The notes beneath the pieces are model-generated. The model saw nothing but the letters and a program-made list of their open reading frames with translations, ran no database searches and was not told the origin of the DNA. From Epiperipatus broadwayi (taxonomy: Eukaryota > Onychophora > Udeonychophora > Euonychophora > Peripatidae): 64,000 nucleotides of DNA. The stretch is from NCBI GenBank assembly GCA_028023455.1, contig JAQFVV010012509.1, forward strand, positions 3,408,590 to 3,472,589, written 5' to 3'. Shown one piece after another: positions 13,048 to 25,203 of this stretch. A program made the position numbers and the translations under genes. How positions within the stretch are numbered: the stretch's first letter is position 1; each line of letters begins with the position of its first letter.

Positions 13048-13201
13048 CAGTAGCATAGCTATCATGGCAATGGGTACGGCCCCTGGGCGTAGGGCTCTTT
13101 TATTTTAATATCTATTAGTCATATGTTATAAATATTAAAAAAGAATTTTTTTTTTTTTTGTAATTTAGCATAGAAATCCAAAAATTCTAGCTACACCACT
13201 G
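13048..13201. mobile_element. short hAT-type MITE (154 bp)
   Basis: The left terminus CAGTAGCATAGCTA and the right terminus, read inverted, CAGTGGTGTAGCTA form terminal inverted repeats of the CAGTGGYGTAGCTA type common in hAT elements. The flanks (13040-13047 ggatcaat, 13202-13209 aaatgaat) match at 5 of 8 positions, a possible decayed 8-bp duplication. The interior is AT-rich after a short GC-richer left subterminal block ('tacggcccctgggcgtaggg'). Confidence 0.65.
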
Positions 13202-13209
13202 AAATGAAT

Positions 13210-15018
13210 ATTTGAAACACTACAAAATTTCTTAAAAATTCCTCAGCCATCTGAAAAAACTCCCAGATTTGAAGTCAGTTCATGGTTATAGCAGGTTTAT
13301 GTATAGATTAATATGCTGCAAGATTTTTTTAACTAGCGTATTCCTTAAAGCAAATCCTATTATAAATGAACAAAGATTTACATAACTATCATATACCGCT
13401 CTTAACTTGGGATAATTTTTCTTTAACAGACAAGATATCTCTCTCACTTATAGTCTTACATTAGCATTAACTTCTTCATGAATGGTAAATTGAAAGACAA
13501 TTAAGAATTCCATGAATGATTTCTAAGTATTTATTCAGAAAGAAGTTGCTATCCAAAAAAGTGCATCAATATACAGAATCCTTTGTTATAGTACCAAAAT
13601 TAAAGTTTTCATTAGTGTAGGGCTAAAACAATTAATCACTTTTTTGAAATTATTAAAGGAAGCTTTATTTTTATAACACCACTTAGAGGTTAATCACAAT
13701 GTTAGATAAGCTAAACTTTTTGGACAAAAAACCATCTATATTAAAATAAATTCTGTTTTGGATTAATTAAAAGTTCATTACTGTTTATTAGAAGCAGTAC
13801 TTATTTGCATTCCTTTATGATTTTTTTATTTAATTTGAACTTTATGTAAATTTGATTTTTTATTTATGTGAATGTTTTCCATTGGCAATGTTGCAGAATA
13901 TAAAACCATTTTTTAACAAATGAAAATAAATATTATAGTATTGGCATATGTATTATATTTTTGAATGTCTTGTTTTTATAGATGACATAAGTGTTTACAT
14001 AAGTACAGATTTATGTGAATTGTGATTATGTAAATAGAAGACTGCCATATTTTGCAATTTATACTAGCATATAAAATTTAATAAATGTGCATTCCTACAG
14101 GTCTCCCCCCCCCTCTTCAGAATAAAAATAAAGTTGATTAAACTTAGATCATTTTAATTGAATTTTTTTAAAAATTTCTATTACATTTTTAATTAAAGTG
14201 AAAAAACTGACAATTTCTCAGTTCTTCATGAAGGATAATCAAAAATCTTATAGAAGAAAGTAAAGATGTTTATCAAAAGGTGTAGATATTCATATTTTAT
14301 AAAGAAATAATCCAAGCTAATAAAAAATTAGACACTTTAGATGATAATAAAATCTATTCTATTCCTTAATTCATTCTCAACAACAAGTTCATATATTCTT
14401 GCAACAGAAGTAGAACTGCCTTTCATGAGTATATAAAAACATAATAAATAATATAAACTCTTTGAAGCAAGATATTTTTATGTCAACTTGTATGATTAAC
14501 TGAAAATGAATAGCAAAGATCAATGCTACCAATAACAATGGGTTAAGTACTATGATAATATCATTAACTGGTTTAAAAAATATTTTTAAGAGCATTTATT
14601 TCAATACAAAATGTTTGTAGTGTAAACAGATATATATAGACTGCTTTTTTCATTTCTTGTAATTTAGTCACATTTTTCAAGATTAATAATATGATTAAAA
14701 AAAATACATTTATGTCCAAAGAAAATAAAACACTTCTTTTTAAAAACATATATATATATATCAATTATATAATTAATACAGAGCTTTATCTTAAAATATT
14801 ATGAATGAGAGTATTTAAGCACTCTTTATTAGCTCTTTGTTTAGCTAGGATGTCTGATGCTATATAATTGTCTAAATTCATAATTCATAAGTTAGCTGTT
14901 ATATAACATCTTATATTTTACATAAATAATGAGCTACTAGAAGGATCTTAAATGCTCTCTTTCTTTATATATATATATAGTATGTATACGCACATTTTAA
15001 ATGAAATATCCTATGTAA
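13210..15018. other. AT-rich non-coding DNA
   Basis: No gene or clear element. A C10 run sits near 14105. The frames at 14389-14764 are low-complexity and not supported. Confidence 0.6.
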
Positions 15019-15020
15019 TT

Positions 15021-15127
15021 TGGTGCAGTGGTAAACAGCCGACTGATTGTAAGTTGAGTAAAAAAAAATTCAATCGGTCAACTGAATGCAACTATTGTGC
15101 TCTTATTGCCATTTAGGGTTCGAAGCC
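15021..15127 (+). repeat. tRNA-derived SINE relic
   Basis: A box-A-like stretch TGGTGCAGTGGTAAA begins at 15021 and an exact-style box B, GGTTCGAAGCC, lies at 15117-15127. Spacing (about 96 bp) is more than twice that of an intact tRNA, and an A9 run lies between the boxes. It is therefore a degenerate SINE head or an interrupted tRNA pseudogene, not a functional tRNA. Confidence 0.5.
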
Positions 15128-16100
15128 AAACAATCCACAATTCTTTCTATTATAGTAAAATATTATAAGGATAAAAACGGAAAAAAAAATTGAGAATTAC
15201 TTCATAATAATATTATTATAAAACATTATTTTCTATAGTATACTGCTAATTGAGGTTGAAACCCAGAATTCATTTTTATTTAATCATCATAACTATTTCA
15301 ATGTATTTATAAATGTGAATACAGATTATAAAAGTAAAACATTTATTATTAATATCGTATTCCTTTTTAAATAATAATAAATCAAAGTAAAGATGATAAT
15401 TGAGGTATTAATCTAAAAATTATTTATTTATCATTAGTCAGTTGCCAGAGACATTAGGTTATGTCTAAGACCCTATATGGCAGTTTTACAACAATAGTTT
15501 CAATTTCTTTTTCCTTTCTTCACTTTAAGAATGATATAAAAACCTTTAGATCTTAAGTCCATAACCTTCCCCACTGATCTAAATTAATGAGGATAAGTAT
15601 TAGATATGCAATTTTATAGATCTAAAAAAAAATATAGAAAGAATAATTATAGGTTTACACAGAGAATTAAAAAACAAAGAGACAAAAAGGTGTTTCTCAG
15701 TAACAAAATACGATATACATATTTGTCTGTATTACAATATAATAAAATATTTGCATATTAAAAAAAATAATATCACATCTCTGTATAAAATCATCCACAA
15801 TGCATACTTATGCAATTATGTACATAAAATCATTTTTTTCAAATATAAATAAATATAAAAAATATTTTTATTGCAAAATAAATTATTGAGCTCAGTTGCT
15901 TTATATAAGTATATATAACATTTCTTTTTGTCACTGTTTTATACCATCAAGAAATGTCTTTTGCACATTCTTTTTCAATCAATATCATCAGTAATCGGAT
16001 TAGTTGTTCCATAGACCTTTTGTGATGAACCTAGTATCTGAGATTAAAAAAAATATACATATGTATTAAAAACATATATTTCCAACAATTTTAATACTCA
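15128..16100. other. AT-rich non-coding DNA
   Basis: No gene, RNA or clear repeat is visible. Confidence 0.6.
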
Positions 16101-16318
16101 CATGATTACTATCTCTTATACTAGCACATAATTGTTATTAAACAACGCAAAACTCTTCATACAGTGGTGCCACCCTGTGCTAACCAGAGTAATCAATGGG
16201 ATATTGGATGGATAGACACTAGATAGAGATTTTATGCACAAGCCTTCTGGCATTCATTGATTACTCTGGTTGGCACAGGGTGGCACTACTGTATGGAGTT
16301 TTGCATTGTTTAATTTTA
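16101..16318. mobile_element. fold-back/MITE family 'GTGCCAC', short copy
   Basis: Same family as 3380-3820. The arms are 'cgcaaaactcttcatacagt' and 'gtgccaccctgtgctaacca', with the inverted counterpart ending 'gtatggagttttgcattgtt'. The central hairpin of the long copy is missing, giving a 218-bp near-palindrome. The pairing CCCTGTGC/GCACAGGG is copy-specific and kept in both arms. Confidence 0.8.
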
Positions 16319-18750
16319 ATATTAAGGAACTACTAATTTTACAAAATGCATAATAGGAATACAATATTATATATATAAATAAACATATATTTAGCAATAC
16401 TGAAACACTGTTAGTGTCTAGATCTGAGATCAGCAACATGATGCTTGCAGGCACTCAAGTGACCACCAAATGTTTTTAGGATACTGACCACCAACTTTGG
16501 AAAATAATTTTTTATAGCTTGGTAGCATTGATTACTGTTGAATGGAGACTTCTGTTTTTTTTAAAAAAAAAACATTTTATACCACATCCCATACTATTCA
16601 AACTTTTCATTGTATGTCATCTTGACACAGCAACAAAAATGTATTCAGTAATTTAATAAATTGTTTATTTAATGTGTTTATACTAATAGCTTTATATATT
16701 TTTGTTATTAATAATCCACGATGGATAATATAGATAAAAAAAAACATAACTTTAATATAGAATGGAAAAGCAATTTGGTTTTATTTATTCTAAAGACAAA
16801 TGAATATGCATAATATTCATAAAACTTTGAAAAAAGAATGGTCTCTTAAAATTGCTTGATTAGTTAATAAAGAAAAATAAATCTTTTGTAGATGACAATT
16901 TAATAAAATAATCCACGCTGTTGGGTTTTCAGTTACTTTTTAATGACTACAAAATAAAAATGAATAATAGCAATAAATACAATCCAACTACCAGCAAGAA
17001 ATTAATATAAAAAATTGAATCAGAGTGGAAAATTTATTTTCTTTGCAATTAGAGAAGTTCACCAATGTATCAAACATTCTCTAATTATCTATTATTTAAG
17101 GACCATTTTTGACAATTTTTCAAAATTCTATTTTTATGAATAAATAAAATATCAAATTAGTTTTTTAATCTTCAAAAAATATATGAAAGAAAATAATTTA
17201 CTATTAGAAAAACTGACTGCAATTCCAGCTGATATTCCAATAATAAAACATGGGTTAACTGCACTATATAGCAAGATCATTCATCAATAAATATGCATTA
17301 CCCATCAGGAAATATTATTTATAAATGTAATACCTTTTAAGCATAGAACACAAGTGACGATCTTACACAGAATCACATAAGTAGATCAAAGTATTTGAGA
17401 GATTTTTACATTTATTATTTCTGATGAAACCATTTCTAATGTCCAGGGGTAAATTTTGCCCACAATTTGAAGACAAAATATAGTTACTTGTTCTGGATTT
17501 TTTTATGGATTGAAATTGTAAGGAAAAATCATGGTACCGCACTAATGATAATGCAATCAGTTCAATCAAAGCTAAAGTGGCACTTTGGAAATCACAGCTA
17601 TTGAAAAATAATTTAGATTATTTTCCAAATTAGAAAAATATTGATGGTAATTTTCCAACCAGTAATACTCATATTATTCATTTTACATAATATTTTAACA
17701 TATAAATAAAAAGAGTTTAGTTCTAAATTCCATCAATATTCTGAATTGGATTCATTTATAATATTTAAATAAATTCTTTCATCTCTACAAATGAGATTGT
17801 GTTTATTAAAATTGCATCTTATTTTCAAATTAGTAATATGAAAAATTTAAAATTATATATATATAAAAACTGATATAATTTGAACATCATATCAGAATCA
17901 TTTAAACATTTCAGAACTTGATAGATAGTAACAGTTATTATTTATTAAGATAAAAATACACTTTTATTTTGCTTTGATGTATTCATGTGAGACTTTATTT
18001 TCAAATAAAATATTTAAAATCCAGATAATGATCATAGTTTATGAATTTTCATTTAGATTATAGCCTAAAAACCAAAAATTACAGTTAGGTTCAGATTATA
18101 ATGTTGGTTGAAAATGTAAAGGGAATCATAATAATGTTTTTTTATAGAAGTATTTAAAGCTATAGATAGAATTGCATTAATAAATTTATTTAAAATAAAT
18201 ATTTATGGGATAGATGTTAAGCTCACAACTCTCTAATCTAGCAAAAGTAATTTTTTTTTTGTCAAACCAGGCATTTGGTTGTCCTATTAAAACATCTCCT
18301 TGGTGAATTTTAACTCTATGGTTAAAAAATAAAAATAATACTAAAATAAAGATAACAATTCCAATCCAGTGAGAAAAAATAACATGTACACACATGTATT
18401 TTATTTAACATTTAGGTTTGCCACCAAAATTAATATTAATGTTAAAAACTTACTGGCAATAAATTTTTATTAATATGAAATCAAAAATTTAATTTAATTA
18501 TGGTGCAAGTAACCATTATTGAATATTATTGAAAATAAATGTTATAACATGTGTGATTTAGCACAAGCACAGAGTGTGACAATTTTAATCAATATTCCAG
18601 AGTTTTGTCTTATTTTAGCCATTCTATCACTGCATTATATTATACAGAGCAATCTAATATATAAAATTGCTATTTTCTCTGTTGTCTGATTGGCGACTGT
18701 TTCTCCATACGACTGTCACATGTCAAATTTGCAACCAATTAAAAAAAATG
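16319..18750. other. AT-rich non-coding DNA
   Basis: No gene is supported. The frames at 16254, 17363 and 18186 lack any domain features; the first runs into the fold-back element. Confidence 0.6.
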
Positions 18751-19150
18751 TTTATGTGAAAATTTCCCCATTAATAAAAAATGCTCGGAAAAAAATCAGT
18801 ATATGTGTTTTAACTAAATCGTGAAAAAAATGTGATTACAGCATACAAATTCATATTTGAAATATGATATTTAGTAAGAGGAAAAAATAGTTGCTATAGT
18901 ACCCTATTTACATTCAGTTTTAATTAGCATATTATTACGTTTATGCAAAGGAAGTTGCCATTAATATAAAATATTGGAAAAAAATCAGTACATGTGCTTT
19001 TAACTACAGAGATATAGTATTTAAATTGCAAAAAAAAAAGTGAAGATAGTACATAAATTCATGTTTGAAATGTGATATTTAATGAGGGGGAAAAAATAGA
19101 TGTTATAGTACCATATTTACATTTAGTTTTGGATAGCATATAAATGAAGT
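18751..19150. repeat. 189-bp tandem duplication
   Basis: Unit one (18751-18939) and unit two (18940 to about 19150) share the ordered blocks 'ggaaaaaaatcagta.atgtg', 'aaattcat.tttgaaat.tg', 'aaaaatag.tg.tatagtacc' and 'attta.attcagtttt'. Unit two has small insertions. The copies are clearly diverged. Confidence 0.8.
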
Positions 19151-19414
19151 CGAAATGACAGTTGTCAGGCCGGTGTACAATTTTCATATTTATTTATATA
19201 AAATTAAAATCTTTTGTTTAGTTTACATTAAACCTTAAAAAAAAATTTGTTAAAGGCAATCAATTAAAAAAAATCACGGCCTATTTAAGCCGGATACATC
19301 TGGTATATATATATAATTATTCTAAATGAACAAAATATAAAGCAAATTACGAATTAATACCATATAAAACTCCATTTTTTTCAAGAGCTTTTCTTCTTGC
19401 TATGATTATATCCT

Positions 19415-19440
19415 GGATTTAAATCCCAGCTAGGTAAAAC
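19415..19440 (+). repeat. possible tRNA T-arm/box-B relic
   Basis: 'ctggatttaaatcccag' has the shape of a tRNA T-arm (paired ends around TTTAAAT). No matching box A is evident upstream. Low confidence. Confidence 0.25.
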
Positions 19441-19693
19441 TTGTTTCAATTAGGCTTTGAATTATTCATTAAAGACTATCTACAGCTAACCCAAATAACC
19501 ATTCAATATTAGTTAATAAATAAGTATCAAATTATTCTTAGAGAAAAAATCCTCATCACCTAACAATTAGAAAACAATGAGCTCTTTGTCACACAGTAAA
19601 GTATTTAAAAAGTGATTTATTTACATCTTTCTCTTTTATTCGAAAGTATTCAGTTTCTATTATAATCATTTATTAAAAAGTAAATAAACATCA

Positions 19694-19745
19694 CATGACC
19701 ACCATCTCTTATGCTTGCGTATAAGTATTGTTAAATCAGGCAGAA
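19694..19745 (+). mobile_element. fold-back/MITE family 'GTGCCAC', left-end fragment
   Basis: It begins 'catgaccaccatctcttatg' like the left edges at 3380, 16101 and 54294, continues to 'attgttaaatcaggcag', then leaves the family. It is a truncated copy. Confidence 0.65.
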
Positions 19746-20377
19746 TGTATAGGTGAGTTTATTAAACAGTTCTCATTTTAACTTTTTAATAGTTGATGCT
19801 AATAGAAATTGACTATAATGCATTAATATTAGCATTTCATTATTTTTAATAAAGCAGTTAAGCATGCATGCATATGCAGTTTTGTGTTTGATCATGATAC
19901 TAATCTATAATGGCATATTTCATGGGAAACTCATGGAATATATTTATTAATATGAAAATTTGCTAACTTAGCTGTCAGCAATCTATGACTTGTAGCTCAT
20001 TAACTGATCCACAAGTGCATTTTGTGAATGAATACGAATTATAAGAATATATTTATATTCACATGCATATTAATGCATTTTTATTATTGATACCTATATA
20101 AAGGACAGATAAACAATACACTGCAGATATATAAAAAAAAGACTGGTTTTCAATAGAGCCACAATTGCAGTTAAGTTTTGTTGAAAGTTCCAAAAACACT
20201 CTAGAGAGATGAAAAAATACATCATACAGACTTCAATATTATTTTTTGAAAACCTAAGGATAAATTAATTATACTTGACATATAAATTTTATCAGTGAAA
20301 TATTTATATATTATTATATGTAATTTGTAGTAAAACATTGCCTTCAACTAATAAACTAGTCTTAAAGGGAAAAAATA

Positions 20378-20850
20378 GTCCTGATTTAGTTTGCACTCAC
20401 TGTCATTTTGAAATCTAAAAACCACCCGTGACACATCCAACTGATAAAGGTTATAAATATTGAATAAAAGTATTTTAAAGTCATACTTTAGAAATTATAA
20501 GCTAGTAAAAATAATATGCTTTATTTTATTAGGGATTTAAAAAAAAAATTACCTTCATAAAATATTTGAAATATGATAGCGCAAAGCCCCAGAATATGTG
20601 GGGAAGGATGGTTTGGCTGATCCGAAGGATCGTCCAAAAATGCAGAAATCTGATCAAACCATGCTTATAATTTCCAAATACTAAAAGATTATACTACATG
20701 CCCATATGAAAAAAGCATATTATTTATACTAGTTTATAATTTTTAAAATATGAATTTAATGTACTTTTATTCAACAATTGGATGTATCAGCATTGGTTTG
20801 AACGGGTCTTTAGATTTCAAAATGGCTGTGAGCACAAACTAAATCGGCAC
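20378..20850. mobile_element. inverted-repeat element with about 70-bp arms
   Basis: The left arm (20378-20444, 'tttagtttgcactcactgtc', 'attttgaaatctaaa', 'acacatccaactg') is matched in reverse complement by 20774-20850 ('caattggatgtatcag', 'tagatttcaaaatgg', 'gagcacaaactaaat'). Between them is a compact GC-richer patch at 20580-20670 with smaller pairings: GATCC-GAA-GGATC, and 'gatggtttggctgatc' facing 'gatcaaaccat'. One arm recurs alone at 52426-52505. No coding sequence. Probably a MITE or fold-back transposon. Confidence 0.7.
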
Positions 20851-21269
20851 CAAAAATGGTCAAAATTATTAATTTATTAATGAAAACATAACATGGCACA
20901 GTTGATAGGATTAACTGTCAAAAAAGTTAAAAAAATAAGTTGGAATACAACAGAGTTTAAGAAAGTCATCAAGGTGTAATGTTAGGACAGAATTAAAAAA
21001 AAAAAAATGAAGACAAATAGTAAATCAATCACAGAGAAATTTTTTCCCTTTAAACAAAATTAAAGATAAGAAAGGAAAAATCAAATATTCTTTTTCAGGC
21101 ATGAAGGTAATTAGAATTGTTAAACAACCCTATGAAACCAAAGAATAGACATGCAAAAAAGTAACGGAAAAATTAAAAAAAAAAATTAAAAATTTAGTTC
21201 AAAACTGACTGACTCTTTGCAAAATAGCAAAAAATAGGAAAAAAAAAAAATAGCCAATTATGATTTAGT

Positions 21270-21720
21270 ATTTCAAAAATTGGTGAAGCTATATAATTAT
21301 AGCATATATAAATATATGAAAAAGCATTAGTTGAACAGTTATTGATAGGTATATCTGAAGACAAATTACAACAACTTGTTATTAGCAGATGAGAAAATAA
21401 TAAATTAAGGAATTAATATATAAGAGAATAGCATATGAAATGGTCAACAGACCAGATGGATCAATTCCAGATCTTAAGAATATGAAAGAAAAAATAGAAT
21501 ATTTAGCAAATTAACTATAATCTAAAGAAACGTAGTGAAGGCATAACAAATTTAAAAAAGTTTTATTGCTATTGTTGTGGTAAAAAAGACTATATGGTTT
21601 AAAAATGTTATTGGATGGAGGAAAAGTTTTGGAAATATAAATGTTGAGGTCATCTAGAAAAAGCTTGCAAAAACTGGAAAACCTACAGGATTAGAGGTGA
21701 TAAACCTGAAAAGAAAAATC
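21270..21720 (+). pseudogene. gag remnant with CCHC zinc knuckles
   Basis: Upstream there is a capsid-like segment 'LVEQLLIGISEDKLQQLV'. From 21567 the frame reads C-x2-C-x4-[Y for H]-x4-C, with an in-frame stop inside the last spacer. The second knuckle keeps GHLEKAC near 21648-21675 but has lost its first cysteine pair. Two knuckles after capsid are typical of Ty3/gypsy gag. Nucleic-acid binding would be lost. Confidence 0.75.
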
Positions 21721-22399
21721 TCAAATTAGTTAAAGCTAAAAACACTGATAGTTTCCTCATGTATGTACATATGTAGAGTTAAAACACTGATGAAAATAAT
21801 AGTGGTTCAGGAATTTTGAAATACCATCGCAATGAAATTGAGGCATATAAAGATACCAGTAAGGTTGAAAAACGAAAAGGTTATGGCTATATGTAACTAA
21901 TAGCCACATAAATACCATTGCAAGTAGAGAAGGATTTTAATTGTTAATAATTAACTTGTGCTTTGTTAAACAAGTAGAGTTACAAAATAATATTAAATCG
22001 GAATATCTGAATCTATTTAAGGCACACAAAGAAAATATTAAAATAAAACCAGAACTAAAGATAGCTGAATAAATGAAGTCAATTAGTTGCAAACCATAGA
22101 AGTTACCATTCATTCTTAAAGTAGACTTTATTTGAATTAAATACAGGATGGACTACTCAACTGCAAATGAAGAATTGGAATGGATTAAATCCAGTTAAAA
22201 CTGCCATGTAATAGTCAATAAATCTCAGGAAAAATACTTGTTTAATACCAAATGTAATACAAATTTTAGCTTTAGTCCAAAACTGCTCATTTTTTTCCAA
22301 AATTAAAAAATAACTTTTCATCTAATTCATGTGTGTGAGGAGTCAATCAAAACAGCATAGACCTTTCTACTTCAAATTACAATAGGTCCTAATGTAATC

Positions 22400-23035
22400 T
22401 AGGTGACAACTGACAAATGTTTGAGTTACATGGATGGGGGCATTCTATATTTTGATAATATCCTAATAACATCTACATCAGAGAAAAATTTTAAACAAAG
22501 AGTAAAGAAAATATGTGGTCAATTAAAGCATTTTATGATACATTTTTATAAATGAAAATAATTTTTAGCCACATCATCTTCAACTTTAAAAGTTCAAGCT
22601 ACAAAGAAGGTTTTTTTCTAGATCTAGTTAATTTTTTTAAAAAGAAAGCTCTTATAGTTATGCCACTTTATGATTTCTTAAAAAAGAGAGAGAAAAAAAA
22701 AAAAGGCACGAGGAAAATTTCAAGATGAAGCCATTTACTCTCTCTATCCAAAACTGAGAAGAATTATAATCATCTAGATAAGGAGACTCTAGATCATAGT
22801 TTTTGGGATCAGAAAATTTCAACTAATATCGGCGTGGTTGGAAACTTAACTTGGTCACAGACTACAAACCATTATTGGGAATATTTTCTAAGAATAAATC
22901 TTGATCTTATAAGCCAAAGAATGTTGAGTTCATATTAACTACATATAATGATAGGTTAATTTATAAAACGAAAAGCCAAATAAATATCTCATGCTGATGC
23001 ATTATTCAGGTTTCTAGATAACCAAGAGTCAAACC
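22400..23035 (+). pseudogene. reverse transcriptase/RNase H remnant
   Basis: Near 22440-22480 the frame reads YFDNILITS, the equivalent of the Y-x-D-D-I-L-I box with the second catalytic Asp changed to Asn. It is followed by a helix '…RVKKICGQLKHF' as in gypsy RT. Near 22850-22890 'LVTDYKPLLGIF' matches the RNase H landmark VTDHKPL, with His changed to Tyr. Near 22985-23020 'INISHADALFRF' matches the usual N-x-x-ADALSR end of the domain. Several stops interrupt it. Confidence 0.8.
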
Positions 23036-23219
23036 CAGAAAATACTGAAATACATTTTATAAATATAATGAAAAACAGGTACCTCAATAACAAAACTGTT
23101 GCAGAATGGACCAAAAAAACATGGATTATAAAAAAAATTAATAAATTCCTTAAATACTGGATGATTATCTATCTAGCTGTCTCTAAGGAATATATATTAA
23201 TGTATAATAAAGTAGTGAC

Positions 23220-23830
23220 AACATGTGAGGGGAAAAAGTTTTAGAGCTGATCCACGAGGGACATCTAGGAATTGTTAAAGTCAAGGTACATGTGGATATG
23301 TCTGGTGATCAGGGATAAATAGGGAAATCAAAGAGTTTACAAAATGTGAAGCCTGTCAGAGAAAAGTTAGTTTACTCATAAAGTAATGTCAAAATTATTA
23401 GACCCTGGAAAGGGATTCATGCAAATATGCAGGAATCTATAAGGAACAATTATTCCATATTATAGATGTTGCATATTCTTAGTGGGTAGATTATCAAGTG
23501 ATAAAGAATACTAACTCTAAAGAAATTCTGAAGGGACTAAGAGAAATATTATATCAAGGCCTACTGGGTGTTGACTGCAGATAATGAAACAGCATTTATA
23601 TCAACAACTTTAAAAAAAAAAAAAAACTAGAAAGGAAGTTTCATAGTTGTTGTTACCATTCTATGATTCTGAATCAAATGATTTGGCAAAAAAACTGTTG
23701 AGCAACTGAAATCCAGTGTGGAAAAAAAAAAAAAACTTAATGATATATATATAAAGCCATATTTAAAAATTTTCAATGATTAGTGGAAAAAATCCACCAG
23801 ACTTGATGATTGAAAGAAAACCAAATTCAA
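23220..23830 (+). pseudogene. integrase remnant
   Basis: 'LIHEGHLGIVK' followed about 35 residues later by 'KCEACQRK' is the HHCC zinc finger of gypsy integrase. Further on, 'RPWKGIH', an alanine/serine-rich strand and 'LREILYQGLLGV' with 'DNETAFIS' correspond to the catalytic core up to the second acidic position. Near 23780 'GKNPPDLMIERKPNSKL' matches the conserved end of the core (GKSPAELLxGRxxRTxL). Stops and shifts occur throughout. Confidence 0.8.
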
Positions 23831-24849
23831 AACTGTTTTTAATAATCCTAAATAGTAACTATAGAGAATATAGTTAAGAATAAATATAAAGTTAATGATA
23901 AGGTAACTGTTAGAATAAAGAAAATATGAGTGCAGGGAAAGATTAAATTTGTAATATCCTTGAATATTGTCTTTATAAAAACTGAAAACAGAAATGAATA
24001 TTATAGACATACTACCATCTACATCTGAAACTGATATTAAAAAAAAAAGATCAAGAAGATAAAGAGAATAGAGTAATTTCTCTTGAAGATGTCGAAATTT
24101 CAGATTTATCAATAAGAATAGAAGAAACTTATTCAAGAGAAAAAAATACCTGAAAATATAATCCATAAAAAGAATTAAATCACTGAACTCAAAGAATTAA
24201 GAGAATGCAAAAAATATTTAGATAATTATCTAACAGACTACTAACAATTTCCCTGCATTTATGGAGTGAAGAGAGATATCCAATATGCATATAAAAGATA
24301 TATTAATATTACACTCTAGATATATGAAAAAATGTTAGGTCAAGTTTTGCAATTAAGAATAATTAGAATGCTAAAAAAGAAACATACTAATTTTCTGATA
24401 AACTAGAAGCTGAGATCCCAGTTAAGTCTTGCTAAACAAGTCAAAAACATTTTTAGGGAACTGAAAGTGCAAGGAGTACATAATTATAACTGACACATTA
24501 AATCTGTTAGCATAATACATATTATTATTTTTAATTTGTAGTTAAGCAATGTATGCAATTAATAAGCATATATATATAATGTATTTTGAACTTGTCTGAT
24601 TGACTCATTATTTGTATTTCAGCCTATTGTCTTAGGTTACTTATTTAAAAACATAAAGATCTATACTGGGAATTAAAAGTGAAAAAATATAGAATGTTAT
24701 CATAGTGAATGAACTTGTTAATGAAAACAATTATCATTATTTATTTTATAGATAAATTTTTGTTGGAAATCATTACTTTATAACACTGACTTGTTCATTT
24801 GATTGACGAATGAGATGCAAAATATTAGATATAGAACAGCCCAAGATGA

Positions 24850-25203
24850 AAAAAAGGTTGCTAACCATTGTGCTAAATATTATTCATCTTCAAACAAATG
24901 AATAAAGACATAAAAGATTTCCCAGTCAGCTCAGATCATCAAACCTGCATAGATGACTCCATTATTGAGCCTTCATATTTTGTTATGACTTGTATCCATA
25001 AGTGTATAACTCTTGTATAATCTTAATGATTGTTTTAAATAAATATTTCAAAGTTATCTAATAATTAATTATTAAGCTAGAAATTATTATATTATTAATA
25101 GTGCAAATATAAATTTTAAACTTAGTTAAAAACCAATAAGCTTATTACTATGAACTCGAATCATGCATGGCATTATTTTAGTTTCCACTTTCTTTTTTTC
25201 ACA
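24850..25203 (+). repeat. LTR-like block downstream of the gypsy remnant
   Basis: This segment shares ordered blocks with 26445-26724: 'cagatcat.aa.cc', 'ataactcttgt..aatctta', 'aaact.agttaaa' and a T-rich end closing in CACA. It sits just 3' of the integrase remnant, where a 3' LTR would be. The start of the repeat upstream of 24850 cannot be fixed. Confidence 0.5.

Larger units (their letters stand above)
20900..24200 (+). pseudogene. decayed Ty3/gypsy LTR retrotransposon, gag-pol order intact
   Basis: Read across many stops and frameshifts, this stretch keeps the landmark order of a Ty3/gypsy element: gag with CCHC knuckles (about 21270-21720), reverse transcriptase (about 22400-22560), RNase H (about 22800-23035), integrase zinc finger (about 23240-23370) and integrase core plus tail (about 23400-23830). 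RT-RNase H before integrase is the Ty3/gypsy order; Ty1/copia has integrase first. No open frame longer than about 60 codons survives on the plus strand, so the copy is dead. The 387-bp minus-strand frame at 23780-24166 is a low-complexity shadow. No convincing 5' LTR was found; an LTR-like block lies downstream at 24850-25203. Confidence 0.8.

Noticed and set aside
15021-15127. Functional tRNA gene
   Set aside because: Box A and box B are too far apart, an A run interrupts the body and no cloverleaf can be closed.
23780-24166. 128-codon minus-strand frame
   Set aside because: Low-complexity F/L/Y/S-rich shadow of the A-rich integrase tail of the gypsy remnant on the other strand.
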